DNA of 64,000 bases from Paraburkholderia flava. Its GTDB lineage: Bacteria > Pseudomonadota > Gammaproteobacteria > Burkholderiales > Burkholderiaceae. Under the pieces are notes generated by a model. The model saw only the letters and a list, made by a program, of their open reading frames with translations. It searched no databases and had not been told where the DNA came from. Of this stretch, positions 19,189-27,411 are shown in pieces; the stretch's first letter is position 1, and each line of letters begins with the position of its first letter. The stretch spans positions 1,437,135 to 1,501,134 of the forward strand of contig NZ_SMRO01000002.1 in NCBI RefSeq assembly GCF_004359985.1. The letters are read 5' to 3'. The position numbers were made by a program, and so were the translations under genes.

Positions 19189-19500
19189 ATGCACGTCATA
19201 TCCAGAAAGCCGTTTAGCGACGCAGCAAAGGCTTATCCGAACGACGCCGAAGCGATCGACCGCACGTATCGGGTGCTGCGATCCGGCGATTTCGATACGC
19301 CGCAGGCACTGCGACAGGTTTTTCCGTCGCTGGACAACTTCAAGTACAAAGACAAGTGGTGGGTGTTGGACATCGGTGGCAACAATCTTCGACTGATTGC
19401 CTTCATCGAATTCCGAGACAACCGCATGTACGTCAAGCACATCGCAACGCATGCCGAGTACGACAAGCTTTGCAAACGCTACCGGAAGGAGGTTGACTGA
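19189..19500 (+). CDS. higB: HigB-type toxin (RelE superfamily mRNA interferase)
   Basis: A 103-residue RelE-fold ribosome-dependent mRNase. MHVISRKPFSDAAKAYPND and the C-terminal EFRDNRMYVKHIATHAEYDKL are the HigB family landmarks. The ATG at 19189 follows GGAAG and gives the family N-terminus; a GTG at 19174 or ATG at 19180 in the same frame would add five or three residues. The antitoxin gene follows by one base. Toxin-first order is typical of higBA. Confidence 0.92.
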   Translation: MHVISRKPFSDAAKAYPNDAEAIDRTYRVLRSGDFDTPQALRQVFPSLDNFKYKDKWWVLDIGGNNLRLIAFIEFRDNRMYVKHIATHAEYDKLCKRYRKEVD

Positions 19501-19501
19501 G

Positions 19502-19918
19502 ATGGGATTTGCCGCCATCAAGGAGCGAGCCCATGCCTTGTTCGACGAGGCAGGTTTCATTGGCCACATCGCTGATGAGGACGATTACGCCCAAGCGCTG
19601 GCGTTGATGGACGAGCTGGTCGAGGACTACGAGGCCAACCGTCCACTGATCGAGATTCTGGCCCGTTCCATCGAGAGCTGGGAAAACGACTCCGACGAGT
19701 TTGCTGAGTTCAACGCGCGCGTAGCGAAGCTGGGTGGCGTCGACGTGCTCCGCTTGCTGATGGAGCAGCATGGGCTGGGCGTGGCCGACCTACCGGAGAT
19801 CGGTAGCAAGTCGCTGGTGTCGAAGATTCTCAACGGTCGGGGGCGCAACCTGACCCGCGACCATATCGCGGCATTGAGCAAGCGTTTCTCAGTCAGCCCG
19901 GCTGTTTTCTTCGGTTGA
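19502..19918 (+). CDS. higA: HigA-type antitoxin
   Basis: A 138-residue antitoxin and autorepressor. The N-terminal half (MGFAAIKERAHALFDEAGFIGHIADEDDYAQALALMDELVEDYEANRPLI, quoted in part) is the toxin-neutralising helical region. The C-terminal part, VLRLLMEQHGLGVADLPEI through SKILNGRGRNLTRDHIAALSKRF, is an XRE helix-turn-helix that would bind the upstream palindrome. The start one base after the higB stop indicates translational coupling. Confidence 0.92.
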   Translation: MGFAAIKERAHALFDEAGFIGHIADEDDYAQALALMDELVEDYEANRPLIEILARSIESWENDSDEFAEFNARVAKLGGVDVLRLLMEQHGLGVADLPEIGSKSLVSKILNGRGRNLTRDHIAALSKRFSVSPAVFFG

Positions 19919-20011
19919 GTTGATTCCCTGCGACGGCACATCAGGGCAGCGCGTCGATCTGGAACTTGGCGGACGTTGCAGGTCGGGGGATGCTATTCGC
20001 AGGCTAAGGAC

Positions 20012-20113
20012 ATGCTGGACGTGGCGCGGGTAGCCCTGCAGGTCAACGTGGTCAAGGAAGGCCAGCGGCTGCCGCGCTCGGCGTCTAAGGAACTGCAAGC
20101 CTTGGTTGGATGA
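20012..20113 (+). pseudogene. Possible C-terminal gene remnant after higBA
   Basis: An open frame running to a TGA at 20111-20113 reads MLDVARVALQVNVVKEGQRL followed by PRSASKELQALVG. The composition looks protein-like and the frame stays open upstream to about 19943 without a start. It may be the tail of a gene cut by the higBA insertion. No family was recognised, and the whole 19919-20128 interval holds nothing else. Confidence 0.25.
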
Positions 20114-20128
20114 GGGGCGTTACTAGCT

Positions 20129-20542
20129 TCATTTTTCACTCGAACCCGCTCGGACAGGGCGGGTTTTTCGTAGATGGACATCCGGCTTTGTGACGTTGCC
20201 ACGAGGGGCTTGCTTACGCTGTTCGATCCACGCTTCCACTTCAGCCAAGTCCCATGCGACGCAGCGCGGCGTCAGGTTGAAGCGACGCGGGAACTCGCCG
20301 CAGCGCTCCATTTCGTAAATCGTTGTTTCTGCCAGCGGGACGATCAGGCGCAACTCGTGGCGACGAATGGTTCGCCGGAAAGGTAAAGGACTATGCTTCG
20401 GAAACTGAGGCAGGGCCTCATAGGCTGCGGTGCCAGGCAACGGGAGGGGGCTCGGTGACGGCCGACTGCCTTTCTCGCCATTCGAGCCAGACTGCTGTGA
20501 CGGCATCTCCATCTTTGTCTCCATGAACAGGCCCTGCTTCAT
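20129..20542 (-). CDS. AlpA-family helix-turn-helix regulator
   Basis: A 137-residue protein whose core HELRLIVPLAETTIYEMERCGEFPRRFNLTPRCVAWDLAEVEAWIEQRKQ is the AlpA/MerR-like winged helix found in phage and ICE regulators that control excision genes (quoted here by its key parts RLIVPLAETTIYEME and VAWDLAEVEAWI). The first 55 residues are Ser/Pro-rich and poorly conserved. Two in-frame ATGs (20542 and 20524) are possible starts and both lie inside a 12-bp inverted repeat. It may regulate the downstream defence cluster or integration genes; this is inference. Confidence 0.8.
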   Translation of the reverse strand: MKQGLFMETKMEMPSQQSGSNGEKGSRPSPSPLPLPGTAAYEALPQFPKHSPLPFRRTIRRHELRLIVPLAETTIYEMERCGEFPRRFNLTPRCVAWDLAEVEAWIEQRKQAPRGNVTKPDVHLRKTRPVRAGSSEK

Positions 20543-20549
20543 GGAGACA
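20516..20549. promoter_or_regulatory. Inverted repeat over the alpA-like start codons
   Basis: TGTCTCCATGAA (20516-20527) and TTCATGGAGACA (20538-20549) form a perfect 12-bp inverted repeat with a 10-base loop. In the minus-strand mRNA, both candidate ATG codons of the AlpA-like gene fall in the stem. It could be a translational hairpin or a regulator-binding operator. Confidence 0.6.
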
Positions 20550-20674
20550 TGGTGACTGCCGATACCTATCCGAACAACTCACTACAGCGTAGACGGGCGC
20601 GTCTGATCGGACAACACTATTCGCGCGTGGTAATCCGCTTAGTCCTCGGGTTTGATTTCGTTCGCACTAGTCTG

Positions 20675-21349
20675 TCAGGTATGCACGCTGCTGCCATCGC
20701 TTTGGCCTTCTTGCAAATAGGATCGGTAGGCGTATTCGATCAAATCGCGCACCAGTTCGAGCAGACCACTCCACGGCAATCCATCGAACGGATCGCCGTG
20801 GGCAAGCGAGTTGCGAATCTCGGCCAGCGTTGGCCTGGAGGCCTCGGCATTGCTCAAGTCATGTCCATCCGTGCGGCGCTTGCGCAGGACTGGAAGGACG
20901 GAACCGCCATAGCGCTGTACGAAGGGAAGCTGTGCATCTGTCAGCTCATCGCCGTCCACCAGATGATCGAGCAGTTCGTGCAGCGATGGTGCTTGCTCGC
21001 GCTTGCGCTTATTGCCCAACTGCACGTGTCGTTGACGGAAGAAGGCGCCGTATCGGTCCTTCAACGCCAGTTCGAGTGCGGTCAGGGCGACCAGTTCCCC
21101 AGCTTTGACCAGATCTCCGTCCAGCCAGGCCAACAGATAGAGTCGCTGAGCACGACGGAACTTGCCGCCGACGATGTGCGGTATCGCAGGATGCAGTCCA
21201 CGTGCCGCGATGAATGCTTGCCATTCGAGGAAGTGGTGAAAAGCTAGGACGGCGCCCGGGTTACCCGGTTGAGGCCAAGGCATGAGGAAGGGAGCCTCGT
21301 TACGAGCAAGGTCGAACGAGGCGATGTCCAGATGATCTGCTGTATCCAT
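20675..21349 (-). CDS. Small HEPN-like protein next to the AAA_13 ATPase
   Basis: A 224-residue mostly helical protein. The segment EIRNSLAHGDPFDGLPW contains R-x4-H (R179, H184), the catalytic motif of HEPN ribonucleases. The preceding helices (KAGELVALTALELALKDRYG, LHELLDHLVDGDELTDAQL) fit the HEPN bundle. The ATG at 21349 is chosen for its GGGAG; a GTG at 21394 in frame is possible. It begins shortly after the AAA_13 stop (21411), so the two are likely one transcript. Family assignment is by motif only and moderately sure. Confidence 0.65.
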   Translation of the reverse strand: MDTADHLDIASFDLARNEAPFLMPWPQPGNPGAVLAFHHFLEWQAFIAARGLHPAIPHIVGGKFRRAQRLYLLAWLDGDLVKAGELVALTALELALKDRYGAFFRQRHVQLGNKRKREQAPSLHELLDHLVDGDELTDAQLPFVQRYGGSVLPVLRKRRTDGHDLSNAEASRPTLAEIRNSLAHGDPFDGLPWSGLLELVRDLIEYAYRSYLQEGQSDGSSVHT

Positions 21350-21410
21350 GAGTGCTCCCATTCTGTTGCCCATGTCTTCAACGTGTCCTGCCACCGTCAG
21401 GCCAGATGTC

Positions 21411-24053
21411 TCAAGACGGAGTCATTGACGCAGGCGCAACGGCAATCGGCGGTGCCTTACGTTTTTTCGTCGTTTCCTCGCCGCGTTTTTGAATGTGTGC
21501 TCGCCACGTTTCTAGCGCTGTGATATCGGCAAGCAATTCATCTGGATCAGGGATAGCAACACCGCCCAGAAGCGCTTTGTCGTGCGCGTAGTTTGAGCAC
21601 TTTGTCATGCCGGCATTTACCTGAGCATAGTCATCGTCATCGACCACGACTCCAGCAAGCCGTTGTGTTTCCACGCCTTTACGGAAACGGAGAATGACCT
21701 CGCGAAGCAGAACTTCCTCGACGGCGCGTTCCCATGCCATGCGCAACCGGAAATAAGCATCGACAGTTTGCTTACGATGCTCTTCTTCTTCGCCATCCTT
21801 GTGCAGTTTTGCGATGGATTGCTGTTGGGCTTTTAGCGCCCCGATCCGCTTGCTTGCACTCTTACCCTCGAACGGCAACTCTGGATCGGCAATCCCGAAT
21901 CCCTCGGCACGCCGAATCAGGCTCTGCGTAGCAATTGGCACGCAGGACAACTTTGCTTCCTCTGCCAGGAGGCAGAGGAAATAGATGTCATGGGTAAACA
22001 CAATGACTTGGCGCTGTCCAGCTTCGATGGCTAGGCGCTTCGCAACGCGCTCGCGCCTGCGGTGATCAAGTGAAGACACCGGGTCATCAAACACAACACC
22101 ACCCTTTCCACCGCTCAACCCGACTTCAGCGAGGAAAGAACCGATGGCGACGGCACGCTGCTCGCCTTCGCTCAGGATGTCACTGGGGCTACGGCTTTGC
22201 GGCAGTTCCAGTTTAAGTTTGTGCAATGCCTTACCTTTGTCGGCACGGCTCTGAAGCGAAACGCTCAACGTGCCGACGCCCAACGCTTTGAATTCGCGAT
22301 TCAGGGCTTCGGCCAATTCCTTGGATACGATTTTTTCAGCCAACTCTGATGCCTTCAGCGAGATGGCATTGGTTTTCACGGCTGAGAGGCACTGCGCGAG
22401 CTTCGCCTGATGGCTGAGTTTGGCTACGGCAGTGGCCACGGCATCCTTAACCTGGTTCAACCGCACCCTCGCATCAAGTTCGCTGAACTGCTTCTGTAGT
22501 GCGGCGCGCGCCTTCTCATCTGATGCTTTCTCCAATGTTTCGGCTTCCGCATTCAGCTTGTCGGCCAACGCCTGAAGCCGCGCCGCAGGACTGAGCAAAA
22601 CTTCGTCGAGACCGTCCCACTCGTGCGAGAGCACCGCGGCCTTGATGGCTTCCTGGCGAGCGGTTAGCAGTGGCTCGAATGCCTTGGTATCAACGGCAAG
22701 TTGAGTGTCGATGGCTTCGATCTCGCCATAGGTCACGTCGTCGAGATTTAACGTCAGAACATGCGCGATGAATGGTTTGTATTCGGCATACAAGGCGGAG
22801 CGACGTGCCTGGGAGGTTTTCTCCGCTTCTTGCTGGATGAAGGTCTCAAAGCGCAATAAGCGCGCGGCACCTTCGGCAAGCGGTTGCTGGCATAGTGGAC
22901 AGGGTGCTTCTGCACCCAGATCAGGGAATGCCTTGTCTGGATGGGATTCGACTGCGAACTTGCGAGCGGCATCGAACAACTCGCGCCATGCTTCGCCGCC
23001 GGTGCCGGGCAGCAGGTTTTCTCCTTCCTTGAACTGCTTGGCGGCGAGAGCTGCCGCCGCCTGCGCAGTGCGGTAACTATCAGCCAGGCCGTTCAGTTTG
23101 GTTACCACCGCCTGATCCACCAATGCAGCTTTATTGGTAGCGTTCGTGGCGATGGCCGCGACCCGGCGGGCGCGTAAGCGCAATTGAGCCGCTTTCTCCC
23201 TTGGATTGTTCTCTTTCAGGCTCTTGTCTAGCGCTACGTGTTGAGTCAGTTCGTCTTCCGTCAGGATGGCCAGTGCGTCAATCTGGGCTTTGGTCGACTT
23301 GGCAGACAGCGATGCCATCAGCTTGCCGACAGGAGTATCGCCTTGCAACGGTACAAACGCCGTAAGGTCAGGAGCGGACTGCGCATGCTCCGTTTCAATC
23401 GAGGTCTTCAACTGTTTGCAGACCTTCGCTAGGGCCTCAAACACATCGAGCCCATAGGGCACATAGGAAAAATCGTCTTCGCTGTCGAGATAAGCGCGCG
23501 CGCAGCGCGAGTCAAAGATGGAGAACGACGATAATTCGGGAGGTGCTGTCTTGCCTTGTATCCAGTGTGCATCCTTTGCAGCACCATCTACGGCAATCTC
23601 GAAGGTTGCTTCGGGAGTTCCTGCCTTTCCTGCGGGCAGGTTGGCATTCGGATAGATCGCTTCCGTCTGATCGCGGGCACGACAGGCACGCTTGAGCACA
23701 CGTGAGTATCCCGATTTGCCGGAGCCATTGTCGCCATAAATAACGGTCATCCCCGCGGCGCTAAACGGTAAATGTTGATTCTCGGCAATCGCGTTGACGT
23801 GACGTAGGTTCTTCATGGCGCGAAGTTCGACGTGCGTCGTCACGTTCACGGACGCCGGGATTTGGTCGGCGGTCAGCGGCTTGGGTTTACGGTTCTTCGG
23901 GTCAGAGATGCCATGCGCCAATTTGAGCAGCGCAAATAGATCATCCTGGTCGTCCGCCGTTAGCGTTTGCTTGGCCAGCAGACGCGCAACGGCATCGCTT
24001 TGCCATGCGGGTAATCCCTGCGTCCAGGCCAGTAATTCTTGGAGTATCGACAT
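21411..24053 (-). CDS. AAA_13-family ATPase, PrrC/RloC-like (probable defence protein)
   Basis: An 880-residue SMC/Rad50-like ATPase. Walker A GDNGSGKS is at 107-114. A central coiled-coil region (about 230-640) is interrupted by CPLCQQPL near residue 385, a Cys pair like the zinc hook of RloC and Rad50. The ABC signature LSEGEQRAVAIGSFLAEV and Walker B VVFDDPVSSLDHR follow. The C-terminal part has RMAWERAVEEVLL and SNYAHDKA, conserved-looking Arg/Glu/His residues that could form the nuclease site of the PrrC/RloC anticodon nucleases. That activity is inference. A strong GGGAGGGGG precedes the ATG. Confidence 0.82.
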   Translation of the reverse strand: MSILQELLAWTQGLPAWQSDAVARLLAKQTLTADDQDDLFALLKLAHGISDPKNRKPKPLTADQIPASVNVTTHVELRAMKNLRHVNAIAENQHLPFSAAGMTVIYGDNGSGKSGYSRVLKRACRARDQTEAIYPNANLPAGKAGTPEATFEIAVDGAAKDAHWIQGKTAPPELSSFSIFDSRCARAYLDSEDDFSYVPYGLDVFEALAKVCKQLKTSIETEHAQSAPDLTAFVPLQGDTPVGKLMASLSAKSTKAQIDALAILTEDELTQHVALDKSLKENNPREKAAQLRLRARRVAAIATNATNKAALVDQAVVTKLNGLADSYRTAQAAAALAAKQFKEGENLLPGTGGEAWRELFDAARKFAVESHPDKAFPDLGAEAPCPLCQQPLAEGAARLLRFETFIQQEAEKTSQARRSALYAEYKPFIAHVLTLNLDDVTYGEIEAIDTQLAVDTKAFEPLLTARQEAIKAAVLSHEWDGLDEVLLSPAARLQALADKLNAEAETLEKASDEKARAALQKQFSELDARVRLNQVKDAVATAVAKLSHQAKLAQCLSAVKTNAISLKASELAEKIVSKELAEALNREFKALGVGTLSVSLQSRADKGKALHKLKLELPQSRSPSDILSEGEQRAVAIGSFLAEVGLSGGKGGVVFDDPVSSLDHRRRERVAKRLAIEAGQRQVIVFTHDIYFLCLLAEEAKLSCVPIATQSLIRRAEGFGIADPELPFEGKSASKRIGALKAQQQSIAKLHKDGEEEEHRKQTVDAYFRLRMAWERAVEEVLLREVILRFRKGVETQRLAGVVVDDDDYAQVNAGMTKCSNYAHDKALLGGVAIPDPDELLADITALETWRAHIQKRGEETTKKRKAPPIAVAPASMTPS

Positions 24054-24092
24054 AGCCCCCTCCCATCCTTATTATCTGTTTTGCTGTATGCA

Positions 24093-24107
24093 GCAGCATT
24101 ATGCTGC
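24093..24107. promoter_or_regulatory. Palindrome upstream of the AAA_13 gene
   Basis: GCAGCAT-T-ATGCTGC is a perfect 7-bp inverted repeat centred 47 bp upstream of the AAA_13 start codon. On the minus strand a GATAAT -10-like hexamer lies between it and the gene, so the palindrome would overlap the -35 region. A plausible operator, perhaps for the neighbouring XRE protein. The surrounding 24054-24234 interval has no gene. Confidence 0.35.
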
Positions 24108-24234
24108 CCCGGCGCCCCCGCCGAGTCGCGGCCATTAGGCTGAATCTCTAACGCCTCCGGCCCTTGGTTAGCCGACGGGAAGGCGCACCAAAACTCGTCG
24201 ATGCAGCCTAAACGTAGTACGGACAAGCGTCATC

Positions 24235-24930
24235 CTACAGCCGGATGCCGCCAGATTTCGGCGTCGCGAATCGCTCGGGTTCCTTGCCGAGCGGAAAGCC
24301 AACCACGTACAGCATGTTGACCGGCATCGGCTTGTTATCTGGGTCCGATCCCCATTTCACCTGTATCTTGCGCTCGGCGTAGCGTAGCGAGACACCAAGC
24401 CCATTGAGTGCGTCGATGTGGGACTGCATCTCGTCGTACACCTCAAACTTCTGCGTTTCCGAATAGGCATCGGCGCAATCCCGGTAGTCCCGAAAATAAT
24501 CCACCAGCGCGGCGAAGGTCTCTTCGACTTCTCGGGACAGTTCGAAGGCTGGCTCCGACATATCCATCGTGCAGGTCTCTGCCAGTTTCGCCAGTTGCCT
24601 GCCCGTGGTTAGCGGAATCGCCGTCAAGGTGACGTGCTCCCGATCGAACTTTTCCTTCGCCGCCTTGAATTCTTCTTCGGACGGAATGGTGAACGGCTTG
24701 CTGAACGCGTCGATGTCCTCGAACTCGAACGCGCTGGCAAGGGCGCGGCGCGTATCAAGGCTGGCGGACAAACCTTGCTCGACACGCTGAATAGTTCGAA
24801 CGTTGAGGCCAGAAATCGCCGCTAACTGCTCCTGCGACCATTGCCGCACTTCGCGGAACAGCTTGATGCATGCGGCCAATTCGGCGGGCGTCAACAGGCG
24901 GGTTTGTTGGGTGTTTTCAGCAGCGTTCAC
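24235..24930 (-). CDS. XRE-family transcriptional regulator with long C-terminal domain
   Basis: A 231-residue protein with an N-terminal Cro/C1 helix-turn-helix at about residues 17-70 (KLFREVRQWSQEQLAAISGL, TIQRVEQGLSASLDTRRALA) and a roughly 150-residue C-terminal domain I do not recognise. The GTG at 24930 follows GGAG at good spacing and starts just before the HTH; the open frame upstream has no regulator-like sequence. It lies between SIR2 and the AAA_13 gene, all in one direction, and may control either. Confidence 0.8.
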   Translation of the reverse strand: MNAAENTQQTRLLTPAELAACIKLFREVRQWSQEQLAAISGLNVRTIQRVEQGLSASLDTRRALASAFEFEDIDAFSKPFTIPSEEEFKAAKEKFDREHVTLTAIPLTTGRQLAKLAETCTMDMSEPAFELSREVEETFAALVDYFRDYRDCADAYSETQKFEVYDEMQSHIDALNGLGVSLRYAERKIQVKWGSDPDNKPMPVNMLYVVGFPLGKEPERFATPKSGGIRL

Positions 24931-25176
24931 TTTTGTGGCTCCATCGTTTTCGTATCGATGTAGCGAAGTATGGAAAGCGGGGCGCAAGGGCAACACGACA
25001 GTAACCCGACAGCCGCACGACAATGAGCCACCACAGCGTTCGACCATGAGGTTGCCGACGAGACGGGTTCTTGCATCTCGACGTTTCCCCGTGGGCAGGC
25101 GGGATGCGTCCCATGCTTCGATACAGCTATACCTAAGGCGATCGGTGCTCTTACGGGCACTCCACACGCACCAAAT

Positions 25177-26700
25177 CTATTCTTTCGGAAGGTCCGGCCG
25201 CTTGGGCAGCTTTTCCTGCATATCCTTCAAGATTTCATGAAAGCTCTTTCCAGCGCCAAACGACGGAAATGGGCGATGGAGTGGCGACTGGCTTGCAAGC
25301 TGACCCGGCCACGCGACCTTGATCATTGCGACGACCTGCTCCTTGACGTTTTCATGGACGTTGTCATATCCGCGGAACCACCAGCTTGCCAGTCGTCGGA
25401 AACTGTCCGTAACGGCTTCGTTCCGCTCTTCCAGCATCGCAACTGCCGCCGCGGCAGCAACTGGCATGGTGCCGTCCGGTAGTGCGGGACAGACCAGCGA
25501 GCCATAGCTGTCGTAGCCCTGTATTGCCGGCCGTCTGTTACATGCAGCCATGACGGCCGCAGTGGCAGTCAACGCCGATACGGGAGGCAGGCGAAAGTTG
25601 GATAATGCCCCAGAAAGCGCATCCAGTTGCCCGGAGTCTGTCGGGTCCGCGCGGTCCACAAGTTCCACAAAAAGGTCCGTGACGTCCTGCAGTAGATACT
25701 CAGGCACATGAGCCATATCGAACGTCATGCGGAAGGCGTCGAGCGCCGTTTCAAAGGTCCCCTGTCGAATGGTATGCGCGGTGGATCGAACCTCATAATC
25801 CGTGACGATATGAGGATTGATATCGCCCATAGAGAAGATGTCAGTCGTCCCCCGTTCGGCTTGGCGTTTTCGAGTTTCATCGCACAGCAATTGAAGAAAA
25901 TGCTCGAACGCTTCAGCATTATTTCCCAGCTCCGGGAAAAGGCGTGGCGGAATAACGACCTTGACTTGGTATTCGCTGGCCGCGTCGATCAATGCAGGAT
26001 CATCGTCAAAGGTCACGAGGTAAGAATAGGGAAGCGTTCCGTTGAACACGCGCTTTACCGTGGCGAAAATCTTGGCGACGTTCTCGTCACGCAGGCTGTA
26101 ACCGAGAAACATCAGCCGCTTGCCGAGAAGATCGGATTTGAGCCTGATGTCCAGCGGATGGTCCTGAGTGGTCATGCGATCTTGGTAGGACTTTGCGCCG
26201 AACACCAACGATTCTGGGACAGATGTATCGCCGTGGAACTTGATCAGCAGTGGCTCGCCAGGGACTGACTCGCTCAGGTCTTCAACGGTGACGACACGTC
26301 GATAAATTCGGCCGTACTGACGGGCAACCAGTTCAAAGAGGTTGTCCTGATTAGTCGTATAGAGCAGGTTCTGCATCAGGCTCACCAGCAGCCGATGCGA
26401 TGGAGCCTTGCGTTCGTCCAATTCCGTCACGACGAGCTTACGGCTCAAAAAGTCCACAAACGTAGCCTGACCACGCGCGTTCGCATAGGCATCCGCGACG
26501 TCGGCCAACGGCGTCTCGGGCGGGTAGCCGATCGCTTCGGCCATTTCATGAGCGAGTTCAGCCGCCGCAAGTCCAAGATGCTGGCGCGAGATGCCGGCGC
26601 CGAAAAACGGTACGAGCTTGTGTTTGGCAAGGAGGTCCGCCATTTCTCCTACGATGGCGTATGGATCACTATCGGATCGGTTGTCGGTCAACGTATTCAC
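25177..26700 (-). CDS. SIR2-family NAD-hydrolase-type defence protein
   Basis: A 507-residue protein whose first 250 residues are a SIR2 Rossmann domain. It has PFFGAGIS (31-38), TTNQDN with Asn117, IKFHGD with the catalytic His156, and MFLGYSLRDENV. The 250-residue C-terminal part has no recognised domain and probably senses or oligomerises. Stand-alone SIR2 proteins of this kind deplete NAD+ during phage infection; that role is inferred from context, between a nucleotidyltransferase gene and an XRE regulator. Confidence 0.85.
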   Translation of the reverse strand: MNTLTDNRSDSDPYAIVGEMADLLAKHKLVPFFGAGISRQHLGLAAAELAHEMAEAIGYPPETPLADVADAYANARGQATFVDFLSRKLVVTELDERKAPSHRLLVSLMQNLLYTTNQDNLFELVARQYGRIYRRVVTVEDLSESVPGEPLLIKFHGDTSVPESLVFGAKSYQDRMTTQDHPLDIRLKSDLLGKRLMFLGYSLRDENVAKIFATVKRVFNGTLPYSYLVTFDDDPALIDAASEYQVKVVIPPRLFPELGNNAEAFEHFLQLLCDETRKRQAERGTTDIFSMGDINPHIVTDYEVRSTAHTIRQGTFETALDAFRMTFDMAHVPEYLLQDVTDLFVELVDRADPTDSGQLDALSGALSNFRLPPVSALTATAAVMAACNRRPAIQGYDSYGSLVCPALPDGTMPVAAAAAVAMLEERNEAVTDSFRRLASWWFRGYDNVHENVKEQVVAMIKVAWPGQLASQSPLHRPFPSFGAGKSFHEILKDMQEKLPKRPDLPKE

Positions 26701-26767
26701 CTTGCTCCATGCTGGGATTTATATAGATAGGACGTGACTCGCATGCACGCTGGGTAGGGGCGTTCGG

Positions 26768-27376
26768 TCAGGTTGGATGGGTTCGGTCATAGACAAGACG
26801 CTTCTCGGCTTCAGCCGCGATCTGATCGAACTCGTCGTGAAAGCTGAGATAGTCCGAAACCTTGATTTCATCCATTACGGTGTCTTGCTCGTCCATGTCT
26901 TCCGGTTCACAGTCGTCAGGCAACGGCATTTCGATCAACAGGTCGATGTCACCGACGGTCTCGGCGCCGGCAAAGTAGCTGCCGAATATGTACACGCGCT
27001 CGATAAATACGCGTGCCTCAGGTTTTGCATTGACGTTTTTCACAGCCTCAAGAAATTCAGCGAGGATTCGATCGGCGTCGCTGCGTGCCAACCGGTCGCG
27101 ATACTCGCCGTGGGCCAAGGCCATGCCAAGGGGCGTCGGTGTCAGCTTGCTCTTGTCGATGTAGCCGTCGGCGATCAGCGTGGCGAGTAGCTTTGCACCC
27201 TCGGGCTCGGTCATGTGCAGCTCGCTAGCGAGATATTCGGCCGTGAGCGTCTTGCGCTCGATCTTGAACTCACCGTCCTCGAACGACATCGGCGTCTCGA
27301 TGGCCAGGAAGGCACGGAGCGCATCGCGCACCTGCACAGCCTCCAGCCCACCGATAGTCTTGCTGCGTATTTCCAT
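26768..27376 (-). CDS. Winged-helix nucleotidyltransferase-fold protein
   Basis: A 202-residue protein. The N-terminal half resembles a winged helix (LTAEYLASELHMTEPEGAKLLATLIADGYI). The C-terminal half has the polymerase-beta-like minimal nucleotidyltransferase motif, YIFGSYFAGAETVGDIDLLIE (key residues G132, S133, D143, D145). Such MNT domains modify RNA or protein in toxin-antitoxin and defence systems. It lies 67 bp upstream of SIR2 in the same direction, so the pair may be one operon. The acidic tail (CEPEDMDEQDTVMDEIK) is unusual. Confidence 0.78.
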   Translation of the reverse strand: MEIRSKTIGGLEAVQVRDALRAFLAIETPMSFEDGEFKIERKTLTAEYLASELHMTEPEGAKLLATLIADGYIDKSKLTPTPLGMALAHGEYRDRLARSDADRILAEFLEAVKNVNAKPEARVFIERVYIFGSYFAGAETVGDIDLLIEMPLPDDCEPEDMDEQDTVMDEIKVSDYLSFHDEFDQIAAEAEKRLVYDRTHPT

Positions 27377-27411
27377 GTGTTGCTCCCGCTGTATGTAATT
27401 GGTTCTTGCAT

